The position numbers were made by a program, and so were the translations under genes. DNA of 42,125 nucleotides from Pseudomonas sp. GM21 (lineage in GTDB: Bacteria; Pseudomonadota; Gammaproteobacteria; Pseudomonadales; Pseudomonadaceae): the NCBI RefSeq assembly GCF_000282215.1, contig NZ_AKJS01000114.1, positions 1 through 42,125 of the forward strand, given 5' to 3'. Positions 34,762-41,396 of this stretch are shown here, in pieces. The first letter of the stretch is position 1. Every line of letters begins with the position of its first letter. The notes under the pieces were generated by a model that had not been told where the DNA came from, made no database searches, and saw only the letters and a program-made list of their open reading frames with translations.

Positions 34762-35609
34762 GGTTGCGACGCCAGCGGCGCTGCCTTGCGGTATTGCTCG
34801 TGCAGGTCACGCAAAGCCTGGGACGGCGCCATACCGGTACGCTCGCCGAGTTCGAGCAGCCAGCCACTGCGGTGCCAGTCGCGCACGATGGCATCTAGTT
34901 TCGCCTGGGTATCGTGCTCGCCTTTGCGCACCCAGATCACCGAGTTGGACGGAATCAAATCACCCGGCAGCGGAATGTCATACTCAGCCCACTCGGCATC
35001 GCTCAACAAGGCATGCATAGTCGGGCTAACATGCACCGCGGCAACGCAACCATTGCCGCGTAGCGACAACAGCGATTCCGACTGACTGCGGAAGGCCTTG
35101 ATCTCGGCGCCGTAGGTTTCCTGCAAGGGCTTGATGAAGTTGCTGCCTTGGGACACGCACACCGGCTTGCCCTTGAGGTCGGCCCATTGCGTGATGCCCG
35201 CGCCTTTGCGAATCAACGCCGCGCCGCCGACTTCCTCGTACGGCGTAGGCACGTAATCGAGAATCTCGGCGCGCTCTTCGGTGAACTGCATGTTGGCAAT
35301 CAGAATGTCGACCTTGCCCTGCTGCAAAAACTGCACGCGATTCGGCGCCAGCACCGAAACCGTCTTGGCCTCGACACCCATCGCCTTGGCGACACCCTTG
35401 GCCAATTCCACGTTGTAGCCCAAGTGTTCGCCGGTCTTCGGATCGAGGGTGCCGAACGGCGGACCGCTGAGAATCACCCCGATGCTGATGGCGTGGCGTT
35501 CCTCGATCTTGTCCAGCGTGGCGTCGGCCTGGGCGAGACTGGCGAGCATCCCGGCACACCCTGCCAGGCACAGGGTGAACAAGTTTTTTGCGGAGAAATA
35601 ACGATTCAT
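34758..35609 (-). CDS. Periplasmic amino-acid-binding protein 1
   Basis: A 283-residue family-3 solute-binding protein. A Sec signal peptide covers residues 1-28 (LCLAGCAGMLASLAQA, cleavage before DATLDKIEERH). The binding fold follows, with GYNVELAKGVAKAMG, VDILIANMQFTEERAE and VCVSQGSNFIKP. It is a clear paralog of the protein encoded at 35680 (same spacing of motifs and both with two Cys in the mature part). Its ATGA overlap with the FAD gene shows it is read as part of the enzyme block. Confidence 0.94.
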   Translation of the reverse strand: MNRYFSAKNLFTLCLAGCAGMLASLAQADATLDKIEERHAISIGVILSGPPFGTLDPKTGEHLGYNVELAKGVAKAMGVEAKTVSVLAPNRVQFLQQGKVDILIANMQFTEERAEILDYVPTPYEEVGGAALIRKGAGITQWADLKGKPVCVSQGSNFIKPLQETYGAEIKAFRSQSESLLSLRGNGCVAAVHVSPTMHALLSDAEWAEYDIPLPGDLIPSNSVIWVRKGEHDTQAKLDAIVRDWHRSGWLLELGERTGMAPSQALRDLHEQYRKAAPLASQP

Positions 35610-35625
35610 GCACGACTACCTTGCA

Positions 35626-35650
35626 AGCCCGTCGCGCAAAACGACGGGCT
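35626..35650 (-). other. Intergenic hairpin between the two binding-protein genes
   Basis: AGCCCGTCG and CGACGGGCT form a perfect 9-bp stem with a 7-base loop in the 70-base gap after the first binding-protein gene. No T-run follows on the minus strand. Such a hairpin could protect the upstream messenger and let the binding protein be made in excess of the downstream genes; this is a family habit, not shown here. Confidence 0.6.
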
Positions 35651-35679
35651 GTTAAAAACGAGGGGATGGCGGGCCGGGA

Positions 35680-36522
35680 TCAGGCGCCGTTGGCTTGAAA
35701 CTGTTTTTGCAGTTCCACCAGCGCGGGTGATGCGGGCGTGATGCTGTTGCGGGTCTGGGCTTCAATCAACCAGCCGCTGCGGTGCAGGTCCTTGATAATC
35801 GGATCAATCTTGGCCTGGGTATCGCTTTCTCCGCGGCGGGTCCAGATCACCGACGGCGCGGGGTTGAGTTCCGGGCCGATCGCGCGATAGCCCTGCCATT
35901 CGGCGGTGTCGGCGAGCAGCGGATTGATGAGCGTGGCGTCATGCACCGCCGCGACGCAGTTGTTGCCGCGCAACGCCAGCAAGGATTCCGAAGAACTCTT
36001 GAAGGCTTTGATCTCAGCGCCAAACTCGGTCAGCGGCTTGATGTAACTGCTGCCCTGGGAGGTGCAGACCGGTTGGTTTTTCAGGTCTTCCCAACGGCTG
36101 ATCTTGCTGTCCTTGAGCACCGCTGCGGAGCCGCCAACGCGATAGAACGGCGTCGGTACAAAACCGAGGATCTCGCCACGTTCGGCGGTCCATTCCATGT
36201 TGGCAATCAGCAAGTCGACCTTACCCTGCTGCAGAAACTGCACACGGTTGGCGGGCAACACCGGCACCAGTTCCACCTCGGCGCCTAGTCGCTGCCCCAA
36301 TTCCTGCGCGAGCTCAACATTCAAGCCGCGCGGCTTCTGAGTGGCAGGATCAATCCCGCCAAAGGGGCCGCCGGACAGCAGCACGCCGACCACCAGCACA
36401 TGACGCTGCTCGATCTTGTCCAGCGTCGCATCCGCATGGACGCCAGTACTGGCAGCCAAGGAGATCAGGGCGCCCAGCATCACGGGCAACAATTGTTTAA
36501 CAGGCGTGCGCTTGAGCAACAT
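35680..36522 (-). CDS. Periplasmic amino-acid-binding protein 2 (first operon gene)
   Basis: A 280-residue family-3 solute-binding protein with a signal peptide (LPVMLGALISLAASTGVHA, cleavage before DATLDKIEQRH). It shares the pattern ANRVQFLQQGKVDLLIANM with binding protein 1. Two different binding proteins in front of one permease pair suggest two related substrates or affinities. As the first gene of the operon it faces the 254-base divergent region toward the LysR gene at 36777. Confidence 0.94.
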   Translation of the reverse strand: MLLKRTPVKQLLPVMLGALISLAASTGVHADATLDKIEQRHVLVVGVLLSGGPFGGIDPATQKPRGLNVELAQELGQRLGAEVELVPVLPANRVQFLQQGKVDLLIANMEWTAERGEILGFVPTPFYRVGGSAAVLKDSKISRWEDLKNQPVCTSQGSSYIKPLTEFGAEIKAFKSSSESLLALRGNNCVAAVHDATLINPLLADTAEWQGYRAIGPELNPAPSVIWTRRGESDTQAKIDPIIKDLHRSGWLIEAQTRNSITPASPALVELQKQFQANGA

Positions 36523-36604
36523 GAACTTCCCCTAATGGTTGATCGGCATACCCCGACCGGGTGTGATGGCATCCTAGGTACAGCGTGGGTGTAACGGAAA
36601 TGCA

Positions 36605-36617
36605 GATATCTAATATC
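36605..36617. promoter_or_regulatory. Candidate LysR operator, site 1
   Basis: GATAT-CTA-ATATC is a 5-bp inverted repeat in an AT-rich stretch 83 bases upstream of the binding-protein gene, followed by GTTATAAC, itself palindromic. The region between 36523 and 36776 is markedly AT-rich, as expected for a divergent control region. Confidence 0.45.
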
Positions 36618-36711
36618 GTTATAACTTGCGGTGTGGCCGCCAATACTTTTCAGCCTAAATCTCAGTGTTTATTGGGCAAATCACTAAAACGCTCCAAAAC
36701 AAACAACGAAC

Positions 36712-36740
36712 AAACATAAAGACCTGTAATGTTTATGTTT
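36712..36740. promoter_or_regulatory. Candidate LysR operator, site 2
   Basis: AAACATAAA (36712-36720) and TTTATGTTT (36732-36740) are exact 9-base reverse complements separated by 11 bases. The repeat lies 37 bases before the LysR start codon, where a LysR protein would repress itself and activate the divergent operon. Confidence 0.55.
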
Positions 36741-36776
36741 AGACTCCTGATATAAAAACAGCCCTGGTCCATTGTC

Positions 36777-37637
36777 ATGTCGCCCCTGCCAACGCTTGAT
36801 CTTGAATTGCTGCGCACCTTCATTGCCGTGGTGGATCACCACAGTTTTGCCGAGGCCGGCGCGCAACTGGACCGCACGCAATCGTCGGTCACCCAACACA
36901 TGCAACGCCTGGAACAGCTCGTCGGTGTGAATCTGTTCGAGAAGCGCGGACGGCAAAAACAACTCACCGAAGCCGGCTTGCAGTTACTTCGGCATGCACG
37001 GCAGATGCTCTCGCTTAACGACGAGGTGCTGAACTCCCTGCGTGAAAGCAGCCTGAGCGGCGTGTTGCGCATCGGCTCGCCCCATGACATCGCCGACACC
37101 ATCCTGCCGCCGATCCTCAGCCACATCGCCCGCTCGGCACCGCGCTTGCGACTGGAGATCGATGTCGGCCGCAGTCCGTTCCTGATGGAAGACCTGCACC
37201 GGGGCAAGATCGACATGGTGATTTCCACCCGCGAAGACTCCAACCTCGAAGGCTTCGCCTTACGCACTTCACCGGTGTGGTGGATCTGCTCGGCGCAGTA
37301 CATTCACAACCCCGGCGAACCCTTGCCGCTGATTCTCGTGGACGAGCCGAGCATCTACCGCCGCTATGCGCTGCAAGCCCTGGAGCGCGCCAACATTCCC
37401 TGGCGCCAGGCGTATCTGGCCTCGAACCTGATTGGCATCAAGGCTGCGACGCGTGCGGGGCTGGGTGTCACGGCCCGCAGCATGGAAATGCTCGGCCCGG
37501 ACATGCGCGTACTGGGTGAAACGGACGGATTGCCACGGCTGCCGGACGTGACGTATCACCTGTGGATTCGCCCCAACACGGTGAACCCGCTAGTGCGTCG
37601 AGCCTATGAGCTGATCAGAAGCAGCCGGGGGCTCTGA
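36777..37637 (+). CDS. LysR family regulator of the divergent sulfur operon
   Basis: A 286-residue LysR protein. The helix-turn-helix is in residues ~8-65 (FIAVVDHHSFAEAGAQLDRT, QSSVTQHMQRLEQLVGVNLF) and the effector-binding region follows (VLRIGSPHDIADTILPPILS, GLGVTARSMEMLGPD). It is divergent from the ten-gene minus-strand operon with two AT-rich palindromes in between, so control of that operon is the natural expectation. It ends 5 bases from the convergent TauA-like gene. Confidence 0.93.
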   Translation: MSPLPTLDLELLRTFIAVVDHHSFAEAGAQLDRTQSSVTQHMQRLEQLVGVNLFEKRGRQKQLTEAGLQLLRHARQMLSLNDEVLNSLRESSLSGVLRIGSPHDIADTILPPILSHIARSAPRLRLEIDVGRSPFLMEDLHRGKIDMVISTREDSNLEGFALRTSPVWWICSAQYIHNPGEPLPLILVDEPSIYRRYALQALERANIPWRQAYLASNLIGIKAATRAGLGVTARSMEMLGPDMRVLGETDGLPRLPDVTYHLWIRPNTVNPLVRRAYELIRSSRGL

Positions 37638-37642
37638 CGCGA

Positions 37643-38662
37643 TCAACTGCCCCCGCTGCTGTGCGCTTCCTCAAAGAAGTAATCCTTCCAACTGGCGGCC
37701 TTGTTTTTCAGCACACCCAGTTCCTGGAGCTTCTCGGCGTAGATATAGGTGCGCTGTGGCACCACGGTGAAGTCGATTTCGGGATCGGCGACGATCTTCT
37801 CAACCAGTGGCAGGGCCAGCTTCGACTGCTCCACGCGGATATAGGTCTGGGCGGCCGCCGGCTTATCGGCCTTGATGATTTTCTCGGCCTCGGCCAGCGC
37901 GGCGTAAAACGCCTTGTAGGTTTTCGGGTTTTCGTCGTGGAATTTCTCAGTGGTGTACAGCACGTTGAACGTGGCCTGGCCACCCAGTACGTCGTAGGAA
38001 CTCAGTACCTTGTGTACGTTGGGGCTCTGCAATTCCTGATACTGGAACGGCGGGCTGGAAAAATGGGAGTTGATCTCCGAACCGCCCGCAATCAGCGCCG
38101 ATGTCGCATCGGGATGAGCGAGGCTGATCGAGATGTCGTCAAACTTTTTGAAATTGTCCGCACCAAACTGCTTGGCCGTTTCGATCTGCAAGGTGCGCGA
38201 CTGGAACCCTACCCCCGCCGCCGGCACCGCAATGCGGTCCTTTTCGGTGAAGTCCTTGAGGCTTTTCACATTTGGATTATTGGTCAACAGGTAGTTGGGC
38301 ATCGACCCCAGCGAAGCGATGGCCTTGACGTTTTGTTTGCCCTTGGTCCGATCCCAGATCGTCAACATCGGCGGCACACCCGCTGACACCACATCCAGCG
38401 CACCGGCCAGCAGCGCTTCGTTCATCGCCGTGGCGCCGGAAATGCTGTTCCAGTCGACCTTGATATCGAGGCCCTGCTCCTTGCCATGTTTCTCAATGAG
38501 CTGCTGATCACGCACCACATCCAGAATCAGGTAACCGATGCCAAATTGCTGGGCGATGCTGATTTTGCCTTCGGCCTGAACCAGGGGGCTGAGTAATGCG
38601 CTCAGCGCAGCCACGGAAGTGGCCAACAGGGTCAATGCGCTGCGCTTGAAAGGTGTCGTCAT
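37643..38662 (-). CDS. NitT/TauT-type periplasmic binding protein, orphan
   Basis: A 339-residue binding protein with a signal peptide (residues 1-30, ending LSPLVQA before EGKISIAQQFG). The fold is that of sulfonate, taurine and nitrate binding proteins (ISIAQQFGIGYLILDVVRD, AMNEALLAGALDVVSAGVPP, SALIAGGSEINSHF). ATG 38662 has GAGG upstream; the longer frame to 38800 runs into a REP element. No permease or ATPase gene of this type lies nearby in the window. It may borrow a transporter encoded elsewhere. Its position beside the sulfur operon fits a sulfonate ligand (inference). Confidence 0.9.
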   Translation of the reverse strand: MTTPFKRSALTLLATSVAALSALLSPLVQAEGKISIAQQFGIGYLILDVVRDQQLIEKHGKEQGLDIKVDWNSISGATAMNEALLAGALDVVSAGVPPMLTIWDRTKGKQNVKAIASLGSMPNYLLTNNPNVKSLKDFTEKDRIAVPAAGVGFQSRTLQIETAKQFGADNFKKFDDISISLAHPDATSALIAGGSEINSHFSSPPFQYQELQSPNVHKVLSSYDVLGGQATFNVLYTTEKFHDENPKTYKAFYAALAEAEKIIKADKPAAAQTYIRVEQSKLALPLVEKIVADPEIDFTVVPQRTYIYAEKLQELGVLKNKAASWKDYFFEEAHSSGGS

Positions 38663-38721
38663 GAAAACCTCAATGTGAATGTGCGCCACTAATGCCGACA
38701 AGGGCAGGAACGCCACAATCC

Positions 38722-38853
38722 GTAGCAGCTGGCGAAGCCTGCGTTCGGCTGCGCAGCAGTCGTAAACCTGAGTTTGCGAGGTCTTCCTGACACACCGCAT
38801 TGTCTGATTTCACGACTGCTGCGCAGTCGAACGCAGGCTTCGCCAGCTGCTAC
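38722..38853. repeat. REP pair, family 1
   Basis: GTAGCAGCTGGCGAAGCCTG (38722) faces CAGGCTTCGCCAGCTGCTAC ending at 38853; the inner parts (TTCGGCTGCGCAGCAGTCGT) also pair. It separates the binding-protein gene from the molbindin gene. Confidence 0.88.
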
Positions 38854-38869
38854 AAAGTGTGTTTTGGGG

Positions 38870-39085
38870 TCAGAGCTTGGCGATCGAGACTTCGGTGGAT
38901 TTGACGAAGGCAATCACTTCGCTGCCGACTTTCAATTCAAGGTCGCGCACCGAACGGGTGGTGATCACCGAGGTGACGATTCCGGAGGCAGTTTGCACGT
39001 CGATTTCCGACACCACGTCGCCTTGCAGGATTTCCTTGATGACGCCTTTGAACTGGTTACGGACGTTGATCGCTTTGATGGTCAT
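38870..39085 (-). CDS. Molbindin (TOBE/Mop domain protein)
   Basis: A 71-residue single TOBE/Mop domain starting MTIKAINVRNQFKGVIKEIL and containing VVSEIDVQTASGIVTSVITT and a final GSEVIAFVKSTEVSIAKL. This is the complete length and order of the small molybdate-binding Mop proteins, which assemble as hexamers and store or deliver molybdate (or tungstate) in the cytoplasm. No mod transport genes are nearby. A strong AT-rich palindrome lies 79 bases upstream of its start. Confidence 0.93.
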   Translation of the reverse strand: MTIKAINVRNQFKGVIKEILQGDVVSEIDVQTASGIVTSVITTRSVRDLELKVGSEVIAFVKSTEVSIAKL

Positions 39086-39163
39086 GATGAGGCTTCCTGT
39101 CTGAGGACGGGCACATCCGTTGGGATGCGCAGGCCTTCAAAGTGCACCACCTGTACAAACAAC

Positions 39164-39197
39164 AAAAGGAATAAATAATTATCTATTTATTCCTTTT
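39164..39197. promoter_or_regulatory. Perfect AT-rich palindrome upstream of the molbindin gene
   Basis: AAAAGGAATAAATA (39164-39177) and TATTTATTCCTTTT (39184-39197) are exact reverse complements around a 6-base centre ATTATC. ModE-type sites are also AT-rich inverted repeats with a ~6-base centre, so an operator is plausible; the outer A/T runs would equally allow a bidirectional terminator. The rest of 39086-39414 shows no other feature. Confidence 0.5.
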
Positions 39198-39414
39198 TTG
39201 AATATTGAGTCTTTGTGCTATTGGCCAAGTTGCGAGGACCTCACACCATTCGTCGCCTAGGCAAATCTTTGACGCAACGCACAAAGTGTCTGGCTTGGGG
39301 ATTGCAAAGGCCGGTCGTAGCCGCTCGGAAACGACGTAATTCTGACGCAGCAACAATCAAATCAATAATTAAGGACCCCAGCGCAACGCTTGGTGAGTCA
39401 CCCGGAGATTTAAC

Positions 39415-39612
39415 GTGTCAACCCTCAGTGAAATCGCAGCGAACCACGCGAGAATGGCTAAAACAGTACAAGAATCGACCGGATTGATTGATCGGCACGT
39501 GCAAATTGTGGGTAGCTTCGAAGTCCCTTGCCTGGAAGAACAACCGCACATTCCACTGCACCTGGTGGCTGGCGTGCAGGACAACCACCTTGGACAGGTA
39601 CCTGCGTACTAG
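39415..39612 (+). CDS. Small hypothetical ORF with GTG start
   Basis: A 65-residue frame starting at GTG 39415, with GGAG seven bases upstream. It begins MSTLSEIAANHARMAKTVQE (helical), and the second half (VGSFEVPCLEEQPHIPLHLV) is neutral and Pro/His-containing. No family is recognised. A longer frame exists on the opposite strand (39418-39714), and neither has decisive support. The good ribosome site is the only evidence in favour of this one. Confidence 0.3.
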   Translation: MSTLSEIAANHARMAKTVQESTGLIDRHVQIVGSFEVPCLEEQPHIPLHLVAGVQDNHLGQVPAY

Positions 39613-39635
39613 TTCTGAGCGTCTTTGCGCACCAA

Positions 39636-39686
39636 GAAGTGGCACCAAGCGGTTGGCGGCCACTTCTCGCGCACTAATTTGGTGCC
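39636..39686. repeat. Nested inverted repeats
   Basis: GAAGTGGC (39636) pairs with GCCACTTC (39659-39666), and GGCACCAA (39641) pairs with TTGGTGCC (39679-39686). The two pairings overlap and are mutually exclusive in part. AGGCACCAATTTG also recurs at ~39777 inside the next repeat. Confidence 0.55.
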
Positions 39687-39702
39687 ATGAAGGCGATCCA
39701 AT

Positions 39703-39837
39703 GATCGTTCCCACGCTCCGCGTGGGAATGCCTCCAGGGACGCTCTGCGTTCCAGCCTCACCGCCGGCATCGAGCCAGGCACCAATTTGACGCAGAGCGT
39801 CAGTGGCTGCATTCCCACGCGGAGCGTGGGAACGATC
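39703..39837. repeat. Long inverted repeat, family 3 (GATCGTTCCCACGC core)
   Basis: Arms 39703-39731 and 39809-39837 are exact 29-base reverse complements. Each arm is itself a hairpin (CCCACGC/GCGTGGG). A second inner pair (ACGCTCTGCGT at 39740, ACGCAGAGCGT at ~39790) extends the fold. This is a different REP-like family from the other repeats in the window; it is familiar from Pseudomonas intergenic DNA. Confidence 0.88.
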
Positions 39838-39848
39838 TTTCAGCGGCG

Positions 39849-40172
39849 TTACTCCGAAGCCTGAGCCCGCAACCGCCGCCCAAGCACATCCAGCACATCA
39901 CACCCATCCCGCAACGGAATGGCGCATAGCAGTGCAAAATCACTGAGGATGAACGACTCACACTCAAGCGAACCGCGCATCGACATGTTCTCCAGCACCT
40001 GTGTGACCGCGCGAATTCGATAGTTGGCGGCGTCGTATAAAACATCGAGCGGCGCGTGGGTATCGACGAACAACGTGGGCATGTCGGTGCAGTTGCTGGT
40101 GAGGGCCATGAAGCGGTTTTTGGGATGGGGGATTGGTTTTTCGTAGGGGGGATCGGGGTGCAGAGTTTTCAT
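39849..40172 (-). CDS. Small Pseudomonas protein, relative of the gene at 4455
   Basis: A 107-residue protein from ATG 40172. The start MKTLHPDPPYEKP parallels MFKATPNPPES of the gene at 4455, which favours 40172 over the in-frame ATG at 40187. The body continues TLFVDTHAPLDVLYDAANYR, then helices (SDFALLCAIPLRDGCDVLDV). It resembles DUF3077/DUF6124 proteins in length and layout, though it is quite diverged from the copy at 4455. The structured element at 40231-40421 ends 58 bases upstream, as for copy A. No clear ribosome site is seen. Function unknown. Confidence 0.65.
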   Translation of the reverse strand: MKTLHPDPPYEKPIPHPKNRFMALTSNCTDMPTLFVDTHAPLDVLYDAANYRIRAVTQVLENMSMRGSLECESFILSDFALLCAIPLRDGCDVLDVLGRRLRAQASE

Positions 40173-40230
40173 TTTTTGAAAGTCCATGGAGTACTAATTT
40201 GAAGCTACCAACGGCCTTTCCTACGGGCTT

Positions 40231-40421
40231 GGGTGGCAGCCGTGCGCGGGAGTAGGAAACTGAGATACTCCAACTCAGCCACGTCGAAACGTGTCCCGCA
40301 CACAGCCGCCGCGAACGATATTACGGACTCAATATAAGTGCCGCAATCAATCGACAGTACTGATGCACGTTGGAGTAAGGGTTCCTACACCCTGCCGCTG
40401 CATTTGCAGTGACAGCCATAG
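40231..40421 (-). ncRNA. Structured RNA element, copy B (leader of the gene at 39849)
   Basis: On the minus strand the order equals copy A. Hairpin 1 is 40409-40406/40401-40398, hairpin 2 is 40393-40389/40382-40378 (6-base loop), and the linker is GTGCATCAGT (40368-40359). Hairpin 3 is 40346-40337 with 40329-40321 (one bulged C, 7-base loop). The junction has an outer stem 40310-40294/40251-40231, a 5-bp hairpin capped by a UUCG tetraloop (40293-40280) and a 5-bp hairpin (40278-40260). Nearly every stem differs from copy A in sequence but not in pairing, and spacer lengths agree within about 2 bases. In the 431-base gap up to 40603, 40422-40603 shows no further feature. Confidence 0.7.
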
Positions 40422-40603
40422 AATATTCATGGATCTCACTTCGCACCAGTTCATGGAAACCGCTACAGGTTGAAGGAAACTTCCGACGAGCTTGTCCAGA
40501 CATTTCGTAATAATTACGATGGTTTTAAACAGCATTTAAACATCCCGTAGTGCTGGCAATTGGCAACTCGTGGGATTCCAGACTAAAGGCCTCACCTTCT
40601 CCA

Positions 40604-41023
40604 TCACCAGTTGGCCCGTTCTTCAAGACTCGCCCTAAGAAGATCTTCCTTCCAGGCCTCCTGAGCCAACAAATAGACATCTTGAAGAAATCCACGGGGA
40701 TCCTCCAATGTATACCACTCGCCACGCGGCCAACTCCCTGCATCTTCTTCGTCTATATCAAACAAACTCTGAAAATCATAAGACGCATCGCTTAGCTTTT
40801 CCGCTAAAAAATCCAGCAGCACGAGCTTATGTCGATAGGACAGATAACCTAGATTCAAGCTGTATCTTTTGATCAGCTCCGCTCTGTCAAAGCGATCATT
40901 CGGATTATATACTTCCAGCTCCGAACCCCGAGTTTCCTCGCGGTCATAAACATCAAAGACGCCAATAAACCACATTAAGCCGGGTTGAAATTCTTCATTT
41001 GAAAATGGATCTCGCAAACTCAT
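40604..41023 (-). CDS. Immunity-like protein 2, paralog of the next gene upstream
   Basis: A 139-residue acidic cytosolic protein (GLMWFIGVFDVYDREETRG, NPNDRFDRAELIKRYSLNLG, YDFQSLFDIDEED, DPRGFLQDVYLLAQ). The order GL-F-D..D..E, N-ND....AEL, Y-SY, F-S-FD and R-F-Q matches the 124-residue protein at 41020, so the two appear to be diverged tandem copies. It has an ATGA overlap with that gene. No named family is recognised. Small acidic paralogs downstream of an Rhs toxin tip are usually immunity genes, some of them orphaned from earlier toxins. Confidence 0.75.
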   Translation of the reverse strand: MSLRDPFSNEEFQPGLMWFIGVFDVYDREETRGSELEVYNPNDRFDRAELIKRYSLNLGYLSYRHKLVLLDFLAEKLSDASYDFQSLFDIDEEDAGSWPRGEWYTLEDPRGFLQDVYLLAQEAWKEDLLRASLEERANW

Positions 41024-41394
41024 TTTTTTTCCACAAATGGTGGCTGAGCTACTTCAGTCTGATATTTCAATAAACACGCCAAAAGAACCTGCATAAACCT
41101 CCGCCGATCTTCTACCTCATCATCAAAATATGTTGTTATTTTATCAAAAATAGAGTCAAAGCTTTCACCCATATCCAAATAGCAACTTAACGTATCTATA
41201 TACCATTCGCGATCACTTCCGCTATAGGAGATAAACTCCGGACGCATCAGTATGTCGAACAGCTCAGCGAGCTCGACATCATCATTTACATTTTTAGAAA
41301 CTATAATCTCTTCTCTTTCATCGTTATCAACATTGTCAATGTCGAACAAAAATAGTAGACCACGCAAAATAGAAAGTTTAGGGGGACGCTTCAT
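41020..41394 (-). CDS. Probable cognate immunity protein of the Rhs toxin
   Basis: A 124-residue, strongly acidic protein (LLFLFDIDNVDNDEREEIIV, NDDVELAELFDILMRPEFIS, GESFDSIFDKITTYF). ATG 41394 lies 2 bases after the toxin's stop, and a TTG at 41400 is an alternative. The DNA is distinctly AT-rich, unlike the Rhs core. The first gene after a polymorphic toxin tip is, by general rule, the matching immunity gene that blocks the toxin in the producer's cytoplasm. No family could be named. Confidence 0.8.
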   Translation of the reverse strand: MKRPPKLSILRGLLFLFDIDNVDNDEREEIIVSKNVNDDVELAELFDILMRPEFISYSGSDREWYIDTLSCYLDMGESFDSIFDKITTYFDDEVEDRRRFMQVLLACLLKYQTEVAQPPFVEKK

Positions 41395-41396
41395 AC

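Noticed and set aside
39215..39487. 90-codon plus-strand frame
   Set aside because: Basic, low-information translation with no ribosome site or recognisable motif.
39418..39714. 98-codon minus-strand frame overlapping the small plus-strand ORF
   Set aside because: No family similarity, no clear ribosome site and a run through nested inverted repeats. It is kept only as an alternative to the weak plus-strand call.
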